Below are positions 10,803 through 24,500 of a stretch of 64,000 bases of DNA, one piece after another. Numbering within the stretch: the stretch's first letter is position 1; each line of letters begins with the position of its first letter. Made by a program: the position numbers and the translations under genes. Location of the stretch: the NCBI GenBank assembly GCA_035048485.1, contig CM068580.1, positions 41,963,585 to 42,027,584 on the forward strand, given 5' to 3'. This DNA is from Pteria penguin (Eukaryota; Mollusca; Bivalvia; Pterioida; Pteriidae). The notes under the pieces are model-generated. The model was not told the origin of the DNA. It was given only the letters and a program-made list of their open reading frames with translations, and ran no database searches.

Positions 10803-13800
10803 TTATTCATATAAGCTGTATAGGTACTCAGCGATGTTCTCTTCCACGTTGCTCTCAGGAATATGCTGCAAAGCTACAATATTCAGCTTAGTACTGTGAA
10901 ATGAGGGACTGCAAGGAGGGTTGCTGAAACAAAATCATAAATCTATAATAAACTGAACCCTACATTGGACAATAATTTCATGATCACTACATTTGACCGA
11001 TATTCTAATATGAATAAGATTTGAAAAGTGAAATTTCAAATTAATTCTGTACAGAATGAAAAAGAAGTGCATTATATTAAGCTCATGGGAATGTTCATTA
11101 AACTTACTTGTAAAAGGCTTACAATCAAAGTGAAATGAAATAAAAAGGAATGACCTCAATCATTTGACAAATAAAGGCTGTTGAAGCATTTCTCTTTAAC
11201 AATGGCAGAACATGAGAGTTGCATGTAGAGAAATTGGGTCACATCAATTTATCTCTAGAGTACACACCTCCATATTGAAATCCATGCATTATAAATACAT
11301 TTCTCTGGAGAATTACATCTTACAAGTAAAGAGTCATTTAAAATCAATGAATATGCAAACAAACTGAAAAGTTATGAAGCTTATGTTAATGACAATTCTT
11401 ATACTTAATAGGGAAATTAATCAAGATTTTTTGAAAAGAAGAAATAGTGGTAAATGAAAATCATTAAATGTATCTTTCATTTACAAATATATGTAACCAT
11501 AGATATTTTGCCAATAGGTATTAATCTTACCGTGGAAAAAAACACCAAACACCATGGAGTGAGATAGTATTGAAAGGTCAGAGTTGACTATATTCCACCA
11601 CCAAGGTCACCCACAGCCAAGACAAGGTCATAGTAGGGTCACAGAATACCCACAGCAGTATACCAGAGTTTAGGAAGAGCTTTTGACACACCTACTTTTT
11701 TATGTGAGCAAATTTTTTTTATTTTAAGCAACTAAAGTAGTTGAGTAACTAACACATCTAGAGAACAAATCATATGATGAGATTGATATGAACCATAAAC
11801 TTTTTTTCATTTACAGTTTGAAAATTAAAGTTTTCATTTAACATGTACATAAGCAATACTACCAATAACTATAACAAAATTATGAAAGCATACAACAGAA
11901 CGGTGTTTTAGAAATGAGCATCAAAACATCTATATGCATGTCCTTTGAAAAATATTCATGATATTCAAATGAATATTGATTTTTAATGACAAAAATTCCT
12001 ATATCTGAGGTCACTATGGCATGCATTTTCAAATTCTAACATAAATCTCTCTCAATTTGACTAGACAAGTTATATATATATAAATTCTAGATTAAAACAC
12101 TCTTGTTAATAAATCAAAATCCACCAAAAATATAGACAACTCCTAATATATGGCACTGATATACAGCACAGTTCCGTCAAACACAAGTTATAGAAGCTTA
12201 ACTAATGTACATAATTATGTCTCTGGCACCACGCTAGCCCTATAAGTGGTTGTGACTAGCTCTACCTATACACGGTATCATGTGGTGGCATCTCGTAAAA
12301 GTCAGAGTGCCCCTGCTGTGGGGTACCAAGCATTCGTATGCGCGGAATGCTCACTTGTTGGAAAGGTGGATAGTCGGAAAGATCTGTTAGCTCAGGGAGG
12401 GAATCTCGTGGTGTGGGATGGCCTGGGAAAAATAAACAAAGCTCAACACACAAAGAAGTGCAGTGCAATTCATCAAGCATCTTCAACAAGAAGTGAAACA
12501 AGAGAAGATAAATAAGAGTATCATAATAGTATTATTACTTTGGGTAATTCATTTTATTATGGGCATACGATGTATTATGTACATAATGGAAGGATGAAAT
12601 CATGATAAATTTTTAAAACTTCAGGAAGTTATAAGGGCTTTATATCTTTTTCTTTTTTAATATAAGGTGAAAACACACATATATCATTACCTGCATAATA
12701 TCAAGACAACTCTGCTGAATAATTTCAAAATGCTAAGAGAAGCAACAATAAAACCCATCATTGTGCAAATTCTCATCTGCTAATTTACATTTAAAGAGTT
12801 TAAACTAATATGAAATAAAGGATTTACAATACTTAAAATAAAAAAAAAGCCAACAAAAAAAAAAACCCCAAAGAAAAACAAACAAAAAAATGCAAAGAAG
12901 ATATGAGTTAGAAACTGAAAGACTGTTATCTCAGAAATAACAGAATATACCTCTATCATTCAATACACTTATTCCCCTGCCTTAAGTAAAGCATGACCAT
13001 CAGTATTTCAAAATTAACATTCTATATCTCCATCTTAGATCATAAGCAAAACAAGAGTGATTATGAAACTTCTGTCAAAATATATGAGATATGACATGAA
13101 TTTTAATTCAGAATGAGGCTTTGGAATCTGCATGTCACTGCCATACAGGTATGAAAGCCTAAATGTGAAAATACAATATACCTTGTGTACTTATCAATTT
13201 CAATTTGCTGTAAAATTAGAAAATTTGTAAAAAAAATTGAACACAAAATTCAATAAATCTAGCCTATCAGGCAAAGTGGAGCAACTATTAAATCAATAGT
13301 CTACACTCTGTTCTAAGCAATATCACAGTGAATAGGGTAACAGCCTTTACAGTTTAAATTTTCACTTACTGTCCATGGAATCTAAATGGAATAATTTTAT
13401 AGAACAAAACATGAATTAGATCTTGGAAAAATCACACTACCAACTATCTATTACTGTGTATTACACTGTTTTAAATTCTTACATTATGTCCAAATAAGTC
13501 ACCTGAAGAGACTTTTCTTTCACTTAAGTTTTATTCTAATTCATGCCGTTAAAATCTCATAATTTTTATCAATAACACTTTTTTTAGCATTTGTGCTAAA
13601 CTCTGATTCATCTCTGATTCATCAAGACCAGATCAATGTACAATGTATCATATGCAGTATCACAGTCCTCCATGTTTGGTCATTTCCTTGACTATGACTC
13701 ATTAATGAGTAATAAACATCAACTCAAAAGATATAAACATTCGTACAAATGAGTGGAGCACACCAAACTGCACCAATATACTGATATATTACCATGGTGA

Positions 13801-15581
13801 TAACAGAGCAACCTTTCAACCATCTTGGTTATATATAATGTACTTCTTAAAAAAGTGCAAGACACTGCATTTTTTTTAATTTGTTCACTAGTGCCACAAT
13901 GCAGAACATAGCAAAATAAAGAAAAAGCAAACATTTACTGGTTGAAGGGGTATCGACTGAATAAAAATAGCATCATTGATTTCATCTGATGTGCCTGAAA
14001 TCAAATCGTTAACAATAAAGATGATGAGGAATCTTATCTATAGATCTTATCATTATCCTCTCTGCAAAAATCTTTATTTCAGTAGATATACGTATATACA
14101 TACAGTTTTATGAAGTAATACCTAGTAATTGGACAGTCAAATCAGACTGTAAAATATGAAACTTAACATTATTTATTTATTGAGTATAAATTTACAATAC
14201 TAAGACCATTATGAATGAGTGCTGTTTCTAAGCCAAGAATAAGGAGTTTGTATAATTATTGCACTATTTGAATTTTGTTTTCTACTTTCTAACTTTATAC
14301 AATGGTATCACAAGCATTGTTTTACATGCACCAATGCTTTTTATACTGTAGCACAAGCACAGTGCTGTTCATGCTCTTTAAAAGTATACGATGGAAGCAT
14401 AAGCACACCTGTGCATGCTTCAGTTTAATTACCTATGTAAATGGATAACTTGAATGCAATGTAGTGATCAAGAACTCTCTATGACATCAGCTCTAACTCC
14501 GATAGATGGATTTGTCTAAACATTCTCAACAAAAGTGATAACCACAAACTGTTATCCCATTATCAGACTGTAGTTTAGCAAGAGATAATAAGAAATAGAG
14601 TTTATGTTTCAAGAAAACAGAAAGGCATAGAATACAAGTCAATACATGTATGTTTCTGAATCTTAGGAAATATCGTAAATGTTGGAAATGTGAAAAACTT
14701 AAAGATGTTAACAATTAGTTACTGAGTTTACTATGTACTACATATATACGCTAAGAATGTGGTGTGAGTCTATAAACTTACCATGCAGCATGCTCTCATA
14801 GATTAAAGATGATGGTGTCATCACACGGGACTTCCTGTAATATGTCATACATCAAATCTTTTTGCACTTACAAATATATTATTAGCAAAAACGTGGAAAA
14901 TTTTCAATTAACTGTTTAAGGTGAACATATATTTCAGAATTCCATATATGCATTTCATATGTATGTTTAGTTAAACCTTTTAGTGAATGTTTACTGTCTT
15001 AGCAGGATTCAGATTGTAGTGGAGATAGCAATGACCTATTACATTAATATGTAACTAAGCTTGATAATGTTTTTGATAAGTAAGTACACAGGCAGTATTA
15101 AATATTTATATATTCATCACATCCAAGATGAACAACTGTACATACATTTTAAGCCTATAATTATTATATGTGCTCTGAATGACAACTTTTTAGATCTACA
15201 TCATGTACATTTATTGATCTCAGCTATCATCTTAATTGGGCAGGTTAAGAAACACAAAACAGACTTGGTTTAATATCTGGCTTACTGTGCTCTTTCAGTA
15301 TTACAAATGAACAAACCTTGCAGAAGCTGCAGATCTCGGTCTCTTCATATTTTCAGGGAGACCATCCTTCCACCCTGGAACATGACCAGATCTTGGTCGT
15401 TTCTGTAAACTTTCCCAATAAAGGTCACGACCTCCAGCTAGCCAATCAGTGCCTGCTTTCATATGGAGTGCAGCACTGCCAGGTCTCGATACAGATTCAT
15501 CATTTTTTCCACAACTGGACTGGATACGTATAATAGCAGCTGGAGATGAGGGGCGTTGTGGGGGAGGGGATTTCCTGCGAC
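10803..15581 (-). CDS. LRR gene exons 29-32: C-terminal end (residues 973-1170)
   Basis: Exons: 15317-15581, 14782-14834, 12266-12422, 10803-10923. Exon 29 is basic with Trp and Arg/Pro motifs (KAGTDWLAGGRDLYWESL, KRPRSGHVPGWKDGLPE). Its reading frame would stop at 15301, but a donor AAG|GTTTGT at 15316 continues to exon 30 in phase 2. Exon 31 (HPTPRDSLPELTDLSDYP; FYEMPPHDTVY) ends at AG|GTAGAG and joins exon 32 in phase 2. Exon 32 closes with ENIAEYLYSLYE and TAA. That three consecutive phases match and the frame then ends supports the extension. Donors 29 and 31 are weaker than the others. Confidence 0.78.
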
Positions 15582-18500
15582 CTACAAAATATTGCATATT
15601 TGATATCTATTGCCAGATTAGGACATGTTTAAGACATAACTGACACAGAATTCAGGAAATGTATGTTTTAGATATGCAAGTCTTATCTTAAACTGTTTAA
15701 TCTAGAACTGCTCAATTGAACAATGTTTCTTGATATTCCCGACCGATACAGAAATAATAGGATACCTTAATTGATTAATTAAGTTCTCAATTATAGTGCT
15801 CTTCTTTCACAGATTTTTTGAAAAACAAGTGCTTATATGTAAAGCAGATTATAACGAATATGCAAGCATGTGACACTGATTGACACCATCAGTACATTAA
15901 ATGTATACACATGTATCATAAACTTATTTGAATTCATTCATACGAAGCTTTAAGATGCTTCAAACTTTATACTGATTTAATTTTTCTGACATATATATTA
16001 ATATTTCTTGAATTTTTTATATAACTTAGGGACAAGGAAAGTTCTTAATGTAAAATTGAAATAAATATTTACAATAAAATCAAGCACTGAGTAATGTAAG
16101 ACTCTGAAAGATAACACTTCACTCTGTAGTGAGATTCTCCCGTTATAAAGCTACATCTCCCGTTATAAAGCTACATCCAAGCAATATATTGAGGCTGTCC
16201 TTATCATATGGCAAACACTCCAAATACAATATCATTTATCTTTCACGCAAAATCTCGATGTTTCTCAACAGAATTCATCACTCGCTTAATGTTTCTCAAA
16301 AGCATTCAACACTCGCTTACTCTTATCCAAAAATTCTTGTAAAATTGTTTCTGTTATTAAAAACATAGTCTATGATTTTATCATGATTTATTCATTCAAC
16401 AAAAAAACCTTGGGTAATTTTTCATATTGACTTGTTTGTCTGTTGTTTGACATCATATTAATTGTTATGCATAAGTACAGCTTTTAGTTATGAAACATGG
16501 TGTTCAAAATTTAAACTTTTATTCCTTGGACCTTTGAAATGAGCAGATGAATATCTATGCTATATAAGTGCTTGGTATTGACTTCACTTCAGTTCTTAAG
16601 TAGACAGTCCTCATTGTGTTGCCTTCTACATGGAGAAACTATGAAGACTCTGTAGTTGTCTTTCTTAGATTAGTACATATGAATAATCTAATGATAATAA
16701 TATGGCTAAGACTACTGTTAATCATAAAACATGAATTTGAAACACTTCCCTTGAAAGCAGCTTAGATGGATAGCGCATATATATATATACATTGAAGGTC
16801 AGTATACTATTGTCTTTAATGCCTGTACTAAGAACAATAAAAACTGCTGGCAGCATAACTCGCTACTGTTATCAGTAGGAAGTTCATTGTTAGAGCTTGT
16901 ATAAACTTTTGTACCTGAATTGAAAGGGTTTCATAAGTGAAGTATGTATGTTAAAGTATGAAGTCTCTATCTATTCTAGTTTTAAATTAGTCACTGAATG
17001 ACAGTTGCACAGACCAAAAACAATATTCCTAGGATATCATATGGAATATCGGGCTTACAGTAAAAAGTGCCGAGATACATCTGGTAATTCTTGTCTTACC
17101 TTCTTCAATAGATTTAAGTCCAACTTGTTTTTGTTCATCTTTATGAAAACAAAATTACATTCTAAGAAAATGTTTTAACTGCATATGCGGATTATACATT
17201 TTACATTGAAATGGATATATGAAGAATGAACTTAATATCCAATATTTCAAATAAAAATCCTTGTAAGCATAACAATAAAAGATTTTCCCAGTTATGATTT
17301 GTCAAGGAATAATACAATTCAGAATTTTATAACATTCTGGAAACAGGAAAATATCTAGCATGCGATATGTTTATATATTGTGAAGCATGAAAAGTGGCAT
17401 AGATGAGTTTTCATATCGTTTGTGGATTTATATGAAAAAAGATCATTTCAGAAATATCCAGTTTCTACAGTATATGTGTATCTTTACGCATAGTTTTAAA
17501 ACACTGTGACAATTATAGAAAAAAAATCATGCTAACCCTTTTGAATAATAAATATGCATGTAACAAGAACAACGTTAATTGCGTTTTTGTGTAAAAATCA
17601 TCAAAACTAATATCGATTAGTTACTGCAAGAGTTGTCTTTCTTTTGCTTTTAATTGACAGCTGTTAAGTACAGTTATGGTTGAATGTTATTTATGGAAAT
17701 TCAGGAAAGAAATTTCATTGACAAGTTTCTATTATAGATCTTGAGATAGTCAATTTTTATACTCCAAATTTTACAATGCCTAACTACTTTTAAATTAATA
17801 TTTTTAACATTTTTGGCTTTGAGGAAGAAGACAGAGATTAAGTTATTCTGGACTATGTATTAATAAAAATGATTTTACAAATAACAATGGTTTTAAACAA
17901 ATTTGAAAACACTGAAGCACAAACTTATAGAGATACAGAAATATCAATCACTGACTAATCAATGAGTAATGAGACAAAATCATACTGTCAATATTATTGG
18001 CTTTGACTAAAAAATAATCAAATCTAATCAGAATCCAATAGGGGTGAGTGAATGGATGGGTTATGAAGATAAAAAGAATGTACCGAATAGATACTGGTGC
18101 ACATCCTCTATATTGGAAACTTACCTTCACCACGGTTATTCGTTACGACAGAGACCTTAATGACCTGCTCTTCTGAAGAGGAATATCAATATATCATACA
18201 CAAAATGTCTAAAATAGACAGCAAAACAGACATTTTTAACACTATGAATAAATACATATCTAAAAAGACAAAACACATTTCTTAGTGCTTTTAAATGAGT
18301 AGGTCCAGAATGCCATTTTCCTTCACTTAAAACCAATATGAAAACAGTCAATGTAAGTCAACAATAAGAACAGAAACACTTTAACCGTCACCAACTTTAT
18401 TCTAGCTTTCTATATAAGCATTCAGTTTAACACATTTCCATAGTCTAGCTGTAACCTACTTAGTTTCTGAGCTCTTTCTATCGCTGCTGTCTGTTTCCAG

Positions 18501-21500
18501 GCTTCTGTACGCTGCTTCTGGTAGGAAGTGTTGTAGGTGCTATCCATGCTGGATTTGATAGGGTGGGCCACAATATATTTATAGGCATCCACTGCACTGT
18601 AGGGACGGGTTGGTGGCATTTTCCTCCTGAAATAAGAATTGGAAATCTTAAAAGAAAAGGTGAAATGATGTAAAAATCATTTTTATTCAGAAATAAATGA
18701 CTAAGAATCTTAATGTACATTAAAATTTCACAAAGCATACTGCAGAGTCTCATACATTATTAAATTCATCCTCACATATGCAATATAGAACTAGATCTAT
18801 GTCTGGGAAATAAATATCAAATATTATACTGAGTACTAAAATGGAAAAGAACAAAGGATATATAAATATGTATTTAAGTTCTAGAAACTGGTGTGTCTTG
18901 CAACACACTGAAATTATTGGATGTTGAAAATCATCAATGACTTTTACAGAATGATCTGTCTTAAACAGAAAGCATATCAGATTCACATACATAATAAGTA
19001 TACAAAAATCCTTGTTGGATGTAATGTGGGACAGTACGTCAATAAATATACAGTACTTATAGTCATATCCATGTATGTAATATAATATGCCACCTGCTAT
19101 CTCTTTTTTTTTCATTTTTACCACTGTCTTCCATAGAATTCAATCGTCACCATATAGGTGGAATATCCCCGGTACGACGTAAAACAATAATCTATCTATC
19201 TGTCTATCCATAGAATTCATTTCATCAACAGGAATTTATTTTATCAAACCTTTTCACAGAGGAATAGGTTTCTACCTACCCTGATGAGGGCCTCTGAGTT
19301 TGAGGTTTTGGTAAAGTTTGCCTATGTGTTGACAGTGTAGTGCTCGCTGGAGTTGCTCCTCTTTGGGTGTTTGGCTCACTACTTTGTGTTCGAGCAGTGT
19401 CTTCACCACTGGGAATCTGAAGTGGCGCCCCAGTAACAGATAATGTGTTACTTTGTCTGGCCTTGTTTTTACCAGGAGGTTCATGTGAGGTCTGAGACTT
19501 TGAAACTTCTGGAGATGGGTGTTGTTGTTCACCTCCCTCTTTGGTTTCTTTTGCTTCTTCAGATCCTGGTTCTCTTTTCTCTTTCTCTTGTCCTGTGTTT
19601 TTATTGTCCTGTAGATCGTTTTCTTCTATCATATCACCATTTTTCTGTCTAAAATGCAAATTAAAGATAGATACAATAAATGTGAAATGTTGCAAACAAA
19701 AGAATTCCTCATAAAATGATAAAAAAATTAACAAACTAACTTCATGGGTTGGTGCAATGTATAATTCAATAATAATGAACTACTGACATTACTTTGCAAC
19801 ACAACCCTTAATGGCCATTTATAGAGAGAAAAAATTAATGAAAATTAATACATTAATTGATAACTTTGATGAAATTTGGGGGTTTTTTTTATCAATTTTC
19901 ATTTGTTGTTTCATATTGCTACTTAAAATTTCAGTAACTTATACTGAGCGACTCTCAGAGAGCATAATTAATATTTTGACTGCTGCCATGCAAATTTTGT
20001 TATACTGGCAGCTTAGTGGGACTTAATACATTACAAAAGTATGATTGCAAAGATGAAGTTTGACATAGGGGTTGATTTATTCATCATATCACTGGATAAA
20101 ATATGCAAATTGCACAGAAATTGAAAAGACTGAGAGAACAACTTGCTTTCACTAAATATATTATATACATCTGATACATTTTCTTTTACTTTGATATGTA
20201 TTTATGCATTTTTAAAAATATGTGAAAAAACACCACAACTGTGTTACAAAAAGCATTATGAGAGTATTGCAGAAGCAATACATGCACTAGCATGGGACGG
20301 AGGTAACTAACCCTCATTTCAATTTGAGAATTTTCCACAAAAATTAAGTTTTGCTAAATTAAAGATTTATTGGTATGTTTATCTCTATGAATATCTGCCA
20401 AAAAAAAAAAACCCATAGAAAACGTAGTCACAAAGATGTGCCAAAATGTCACTGAGTTATTTAACAGCACAGATAATCATGAAAATTTAAGCTTTCTTGT
20501 CAGATAGAGCACATGTTAACCTAAGTTTAGTATGCTAGACTTGTTGATTGTTTGGTATCTGGTTTGAACCTCACTAATGGAACTTGGATCTGGAAACTGC
20601 TTTGTGACATTGACAGACAGATGGGGGACAAAATGGGAGATAGATGAAAAGTCAGACAGACAAGATACCTATATGCCTAAACATTGTAATAAGAAGAATA
20701 AATCATGAGTATACTCTATGTGTCTACAGACACTGGACATTTCATGATAACTACGTTAATAGTATACTTACTGATGGTGATGTAAATGATGATGGTCACC
20801 TGCCTTGGTTTCCAAAGTTTTCTTTTCTTCTGCTGACTATAGGGAAAAAAATGTAAAAAAATAAAGGCAAGTTAAGATGAAATTACTTTACAATGCTTAT
20901 TTCATTTCCAACAACAAAACAATTTCTTTTTGGATCTTTTAAATCCATTGTTTTATGCAACAATGAGGTTCATTTCACCTATTTCAACGTTTCCAGTAAT
21001 ATACATGTATGGTATACTGGAGAATCCAGAGTTAATGAAAATAAACTAAAGAGACTCCTCATTTTCAGGGCAGAAGCTAATTGCAACCTGTGGTATGTGA
21101 GCAGCTTTATTTAGCATTACTGAATCATTAAATTACATAATACATATTCTTTGAAGTAAATCATATATGAATTATGCTGGCAATCAGTAATAAATTTACA
21201 TGTGCATAAGATCGGGCTTCCACATTTATGTTGGTCCCCCCTCCCCCCTCCCCCCATTCCTATGTCACTATAGGTATGTGAAGGAGCAAAATGACAACTA
21301 AGCTACTCTTTGAAGTGTAACCAATTTCAGTGGAGAGTAATATCATCAAACTCCTTTTGGTAGATATGGTAATATTTGTAACGGATGTGATTATTTCAAT
21401 AATATCGGTAATAAAATGATAAAATAGAAGATGTCATAACCGTGGATGCTGCCCGTCAAATATGTGTAAAGACGATGGCGTTGCTAAGTAAAGAAAAGTA

Positions 21501-24500
21501 AATAATCACGATTTATTAGGAAGTTTGTCAGTTTCACATAATTTTGTTGTATTTTTATAAAGAATTAGACAAGATTGTTATATATGGTGGAAGACTGATA
21601 ACAACACGTGTCATTATACCTAGAGAACAAACGAATTCTCGTCAACCATTGAGGAATACAGTCTTATATGTCTCTGAAATAAACGCTTCTTTACCAATAA
21701 TTATATTTCTCCATAAAGGATGTAAAATTTCTACAATACAGAAATAATAACCCCAGAACCTGTGTCGTGAATGGCGTGTCCTTTATTTGGTACCCCTATA
21801 TAAATCCCAATTATCAGGTCTATTCTGCAGCTCCATGCACCGCATCGGTTTACATGCCATGCAAGAACTTTTCACAATAGAAAGCGTGTTGATGACTATA
21901 ACACCGCACCCAATATAGATTTCGAGTAATTGACACTGCATGCGGAGATAGTATCTACAATCCAACGGATATCAATGTTCTGGATCTAAATTAAACTAGT
22001 GATCAATACCCATTACATGCTTCAATACTTCCAGCTTTATATTGAGAGGTCTTCAACGAATAGATGACAAAGAATATGGGTCTACGTCTTTTTAAACGTT
22101 GAAGGAAAACACCTTAAAATTACAGTATTGCTCAATTTAGTCCAATTTAGATTGTTTCCCTCACTAAAATGATACTTTGCGTTACTGATTCAGTATTGTA
22201 TCGCCATTGTTAATTTGGTCATAAGATTGCGATTCCGAGATCTAGGTGCGTTATAATCTATGTTTAAATACGATTTTCTCTTTCGTGCCACAAAGTAATA
22301 CAAATATTGAATCATCAAACAAAGTTGAAGGCTAACTTTCATGTAGAGTCAATAAAAACAAAGTACCACTTATTAAAATCAGTTTGCACCTAGCTGTCCC
22401 TAACTGATCCAACATAACGATAATTCAGAAAGCATTAGACTAAGGTACGCTCATGCTTCCCTTGTCATTATTAGTAATTCAACATTATATATACACATCT
22501 CTTTCATTCGTTTATGTACGTAATACTTCAATGAAACGTTTATAATATGTCATTTGTATAAAGCAGATCGACGCATGACTTATAAGCTATGTTTCGAGAG
22601 ATTGTATATCAATTTCATTGCCTTGTTAATATACGTATGTTCCAAGAGCCAGATGTAATACAATTGCATGCAATGTGAAACTTGAAAAGACTTAAATAAA
22701 TACATGTAACAAACTCGAGTTTAACTGTAAAAGCGACAAAGTTATCGCGGACACTACATGTTTGTGTGCTGATAAAACAAGATAATTCGTTTTGTAAGAA
22801 GTTTGATATTTGATATTTTTGCTCTTCATGATACATGTTATGTGCATGACTTTCGAGCTCCACACTTTCTGGTACCCAAAAGGAATTCAATGGGAGCAAA
22901 TGGTCAATGATCCCATTGAATATGGTTTTACTTTGGTACCCGCAAGATTCGAGGGGAACATATGCTTACATTGATGTGTTCACTGACATCAGTGTTGGTT
23001 ATTGTGATTCTGTTTTCTTTTACTTTGTTTTGGGGATTTTTCTTGGTTTTATTATATATATTAGGAGGGGGGTTCGAAAATTAACATGGAATAAACTTCG
23101 ATTTTATCCACTCTCTTTTCGTATGTAACGTATACCAATGAACATAGGTACACTGTTGACTAACCTTCGCAAAAGACAGTAACTGATGAATGAAAATATG
23201 ATATACAAACCGAACTAGTTCTATACATAATTCAACATTTCTAGCATTCGAATAAGGCAGATGATGATATACCACCCAAGAAAATTCAGACTGTGGACAG
23301 TAGGGTTTAAACGAGAATCGATCGATCTGAAATCAAGTACTTCCACTGGACAAATACGCTCTCCCCATTTATTACTGTGTATTTCATAAGTAATTTATAT
23401 CTTGAATATGTGTCCTTAATGTGATCCTGATCTTTAATCTCATGTCCTCTGTACACTTTTCATCACTGAACACGAATAGGATGTCTTAGACATCGTATAA
23501 ACAATTCTTATCATTACAACCTTAGCCTTTGACCTTTTGACTCCAAGATGGATGAATGCCATCTTTGTTCTATTCTCATCTTTATAAAAGCGTGCAAGGA
23601 AAACGACGTTCGGAGGTTTTTTTCTGTTTATGACAAAATAATCTCAATTTTCAACAAGTCACTCAATGATGACACGCAAGAGTAGTTTTTCTAGATAAAG
23701 AATAAACATGTTCTTCCTTTAAAGAACATTATCATTTAAAATGTGACAAACATGTAAAACGCTTGATCAAAAGTATATGAAATGTTCATAATTTTGGTTG
23801 AGTGTGTTTGTAATAAAGTCTTCAACAAAAAGATCCACGATAAACAAGCATTTTAAACAAGTACAGCAACTACTAAAGCAAATACACAAAAACATTAAAC
23901 ATAAAATTACACTTAGCGCAGTTTAGTAAGCCAATAGTCATGGCACAAGAGTGTTACTACAATCTTAAAGCATATTAAATCAAAGAGTTTCCCACAGCGT
24001 TTTACATCAGATATGCAATCGGAGTTTTTTTATCTTTATGTTTTTGGAAACGGCCAAACCGGTTGGTTAAAAGGTTATCAATGAACAATACTGACAATTA
24101 CTATATCCGTCTGACGACTTCTTTGCTGTCTTTTCTCTTACATTTCTCAAAGCGATTTATATGATCAGAATAGTTCCCATGATCAAAGATAAGGCGTTGT
24201 AATAACACTGTTGTAGCAATAATTATTAAAATAAACCGACTCTAAGATTTCAGACACGACAATAAGAGTATATATATATATACATGCATATATGTAGTGT
24301 ATTATAACCGACGAACAACCCGCAAGCTAAAAGTTGCTTTTTCTCCTTCTGGCATACACCAAAAATGGAAATTCGGGTTTAAAATAAAAGTCATTTTATG
24401 TATTATATATATTTAATCCCAGCGTTAATAAGATTTACACTAGGCTCGAACATGCTGAACACTGTAAGAAAATTTGAGACCTTTTAAACCGAGATATCTG

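Noticed and set aside
12246..12515. 89-codon plus-strand ORF
   Set aside because: It is the antisense of exon 31, which fits the minus-strand gene in phase and has proper splice sites.
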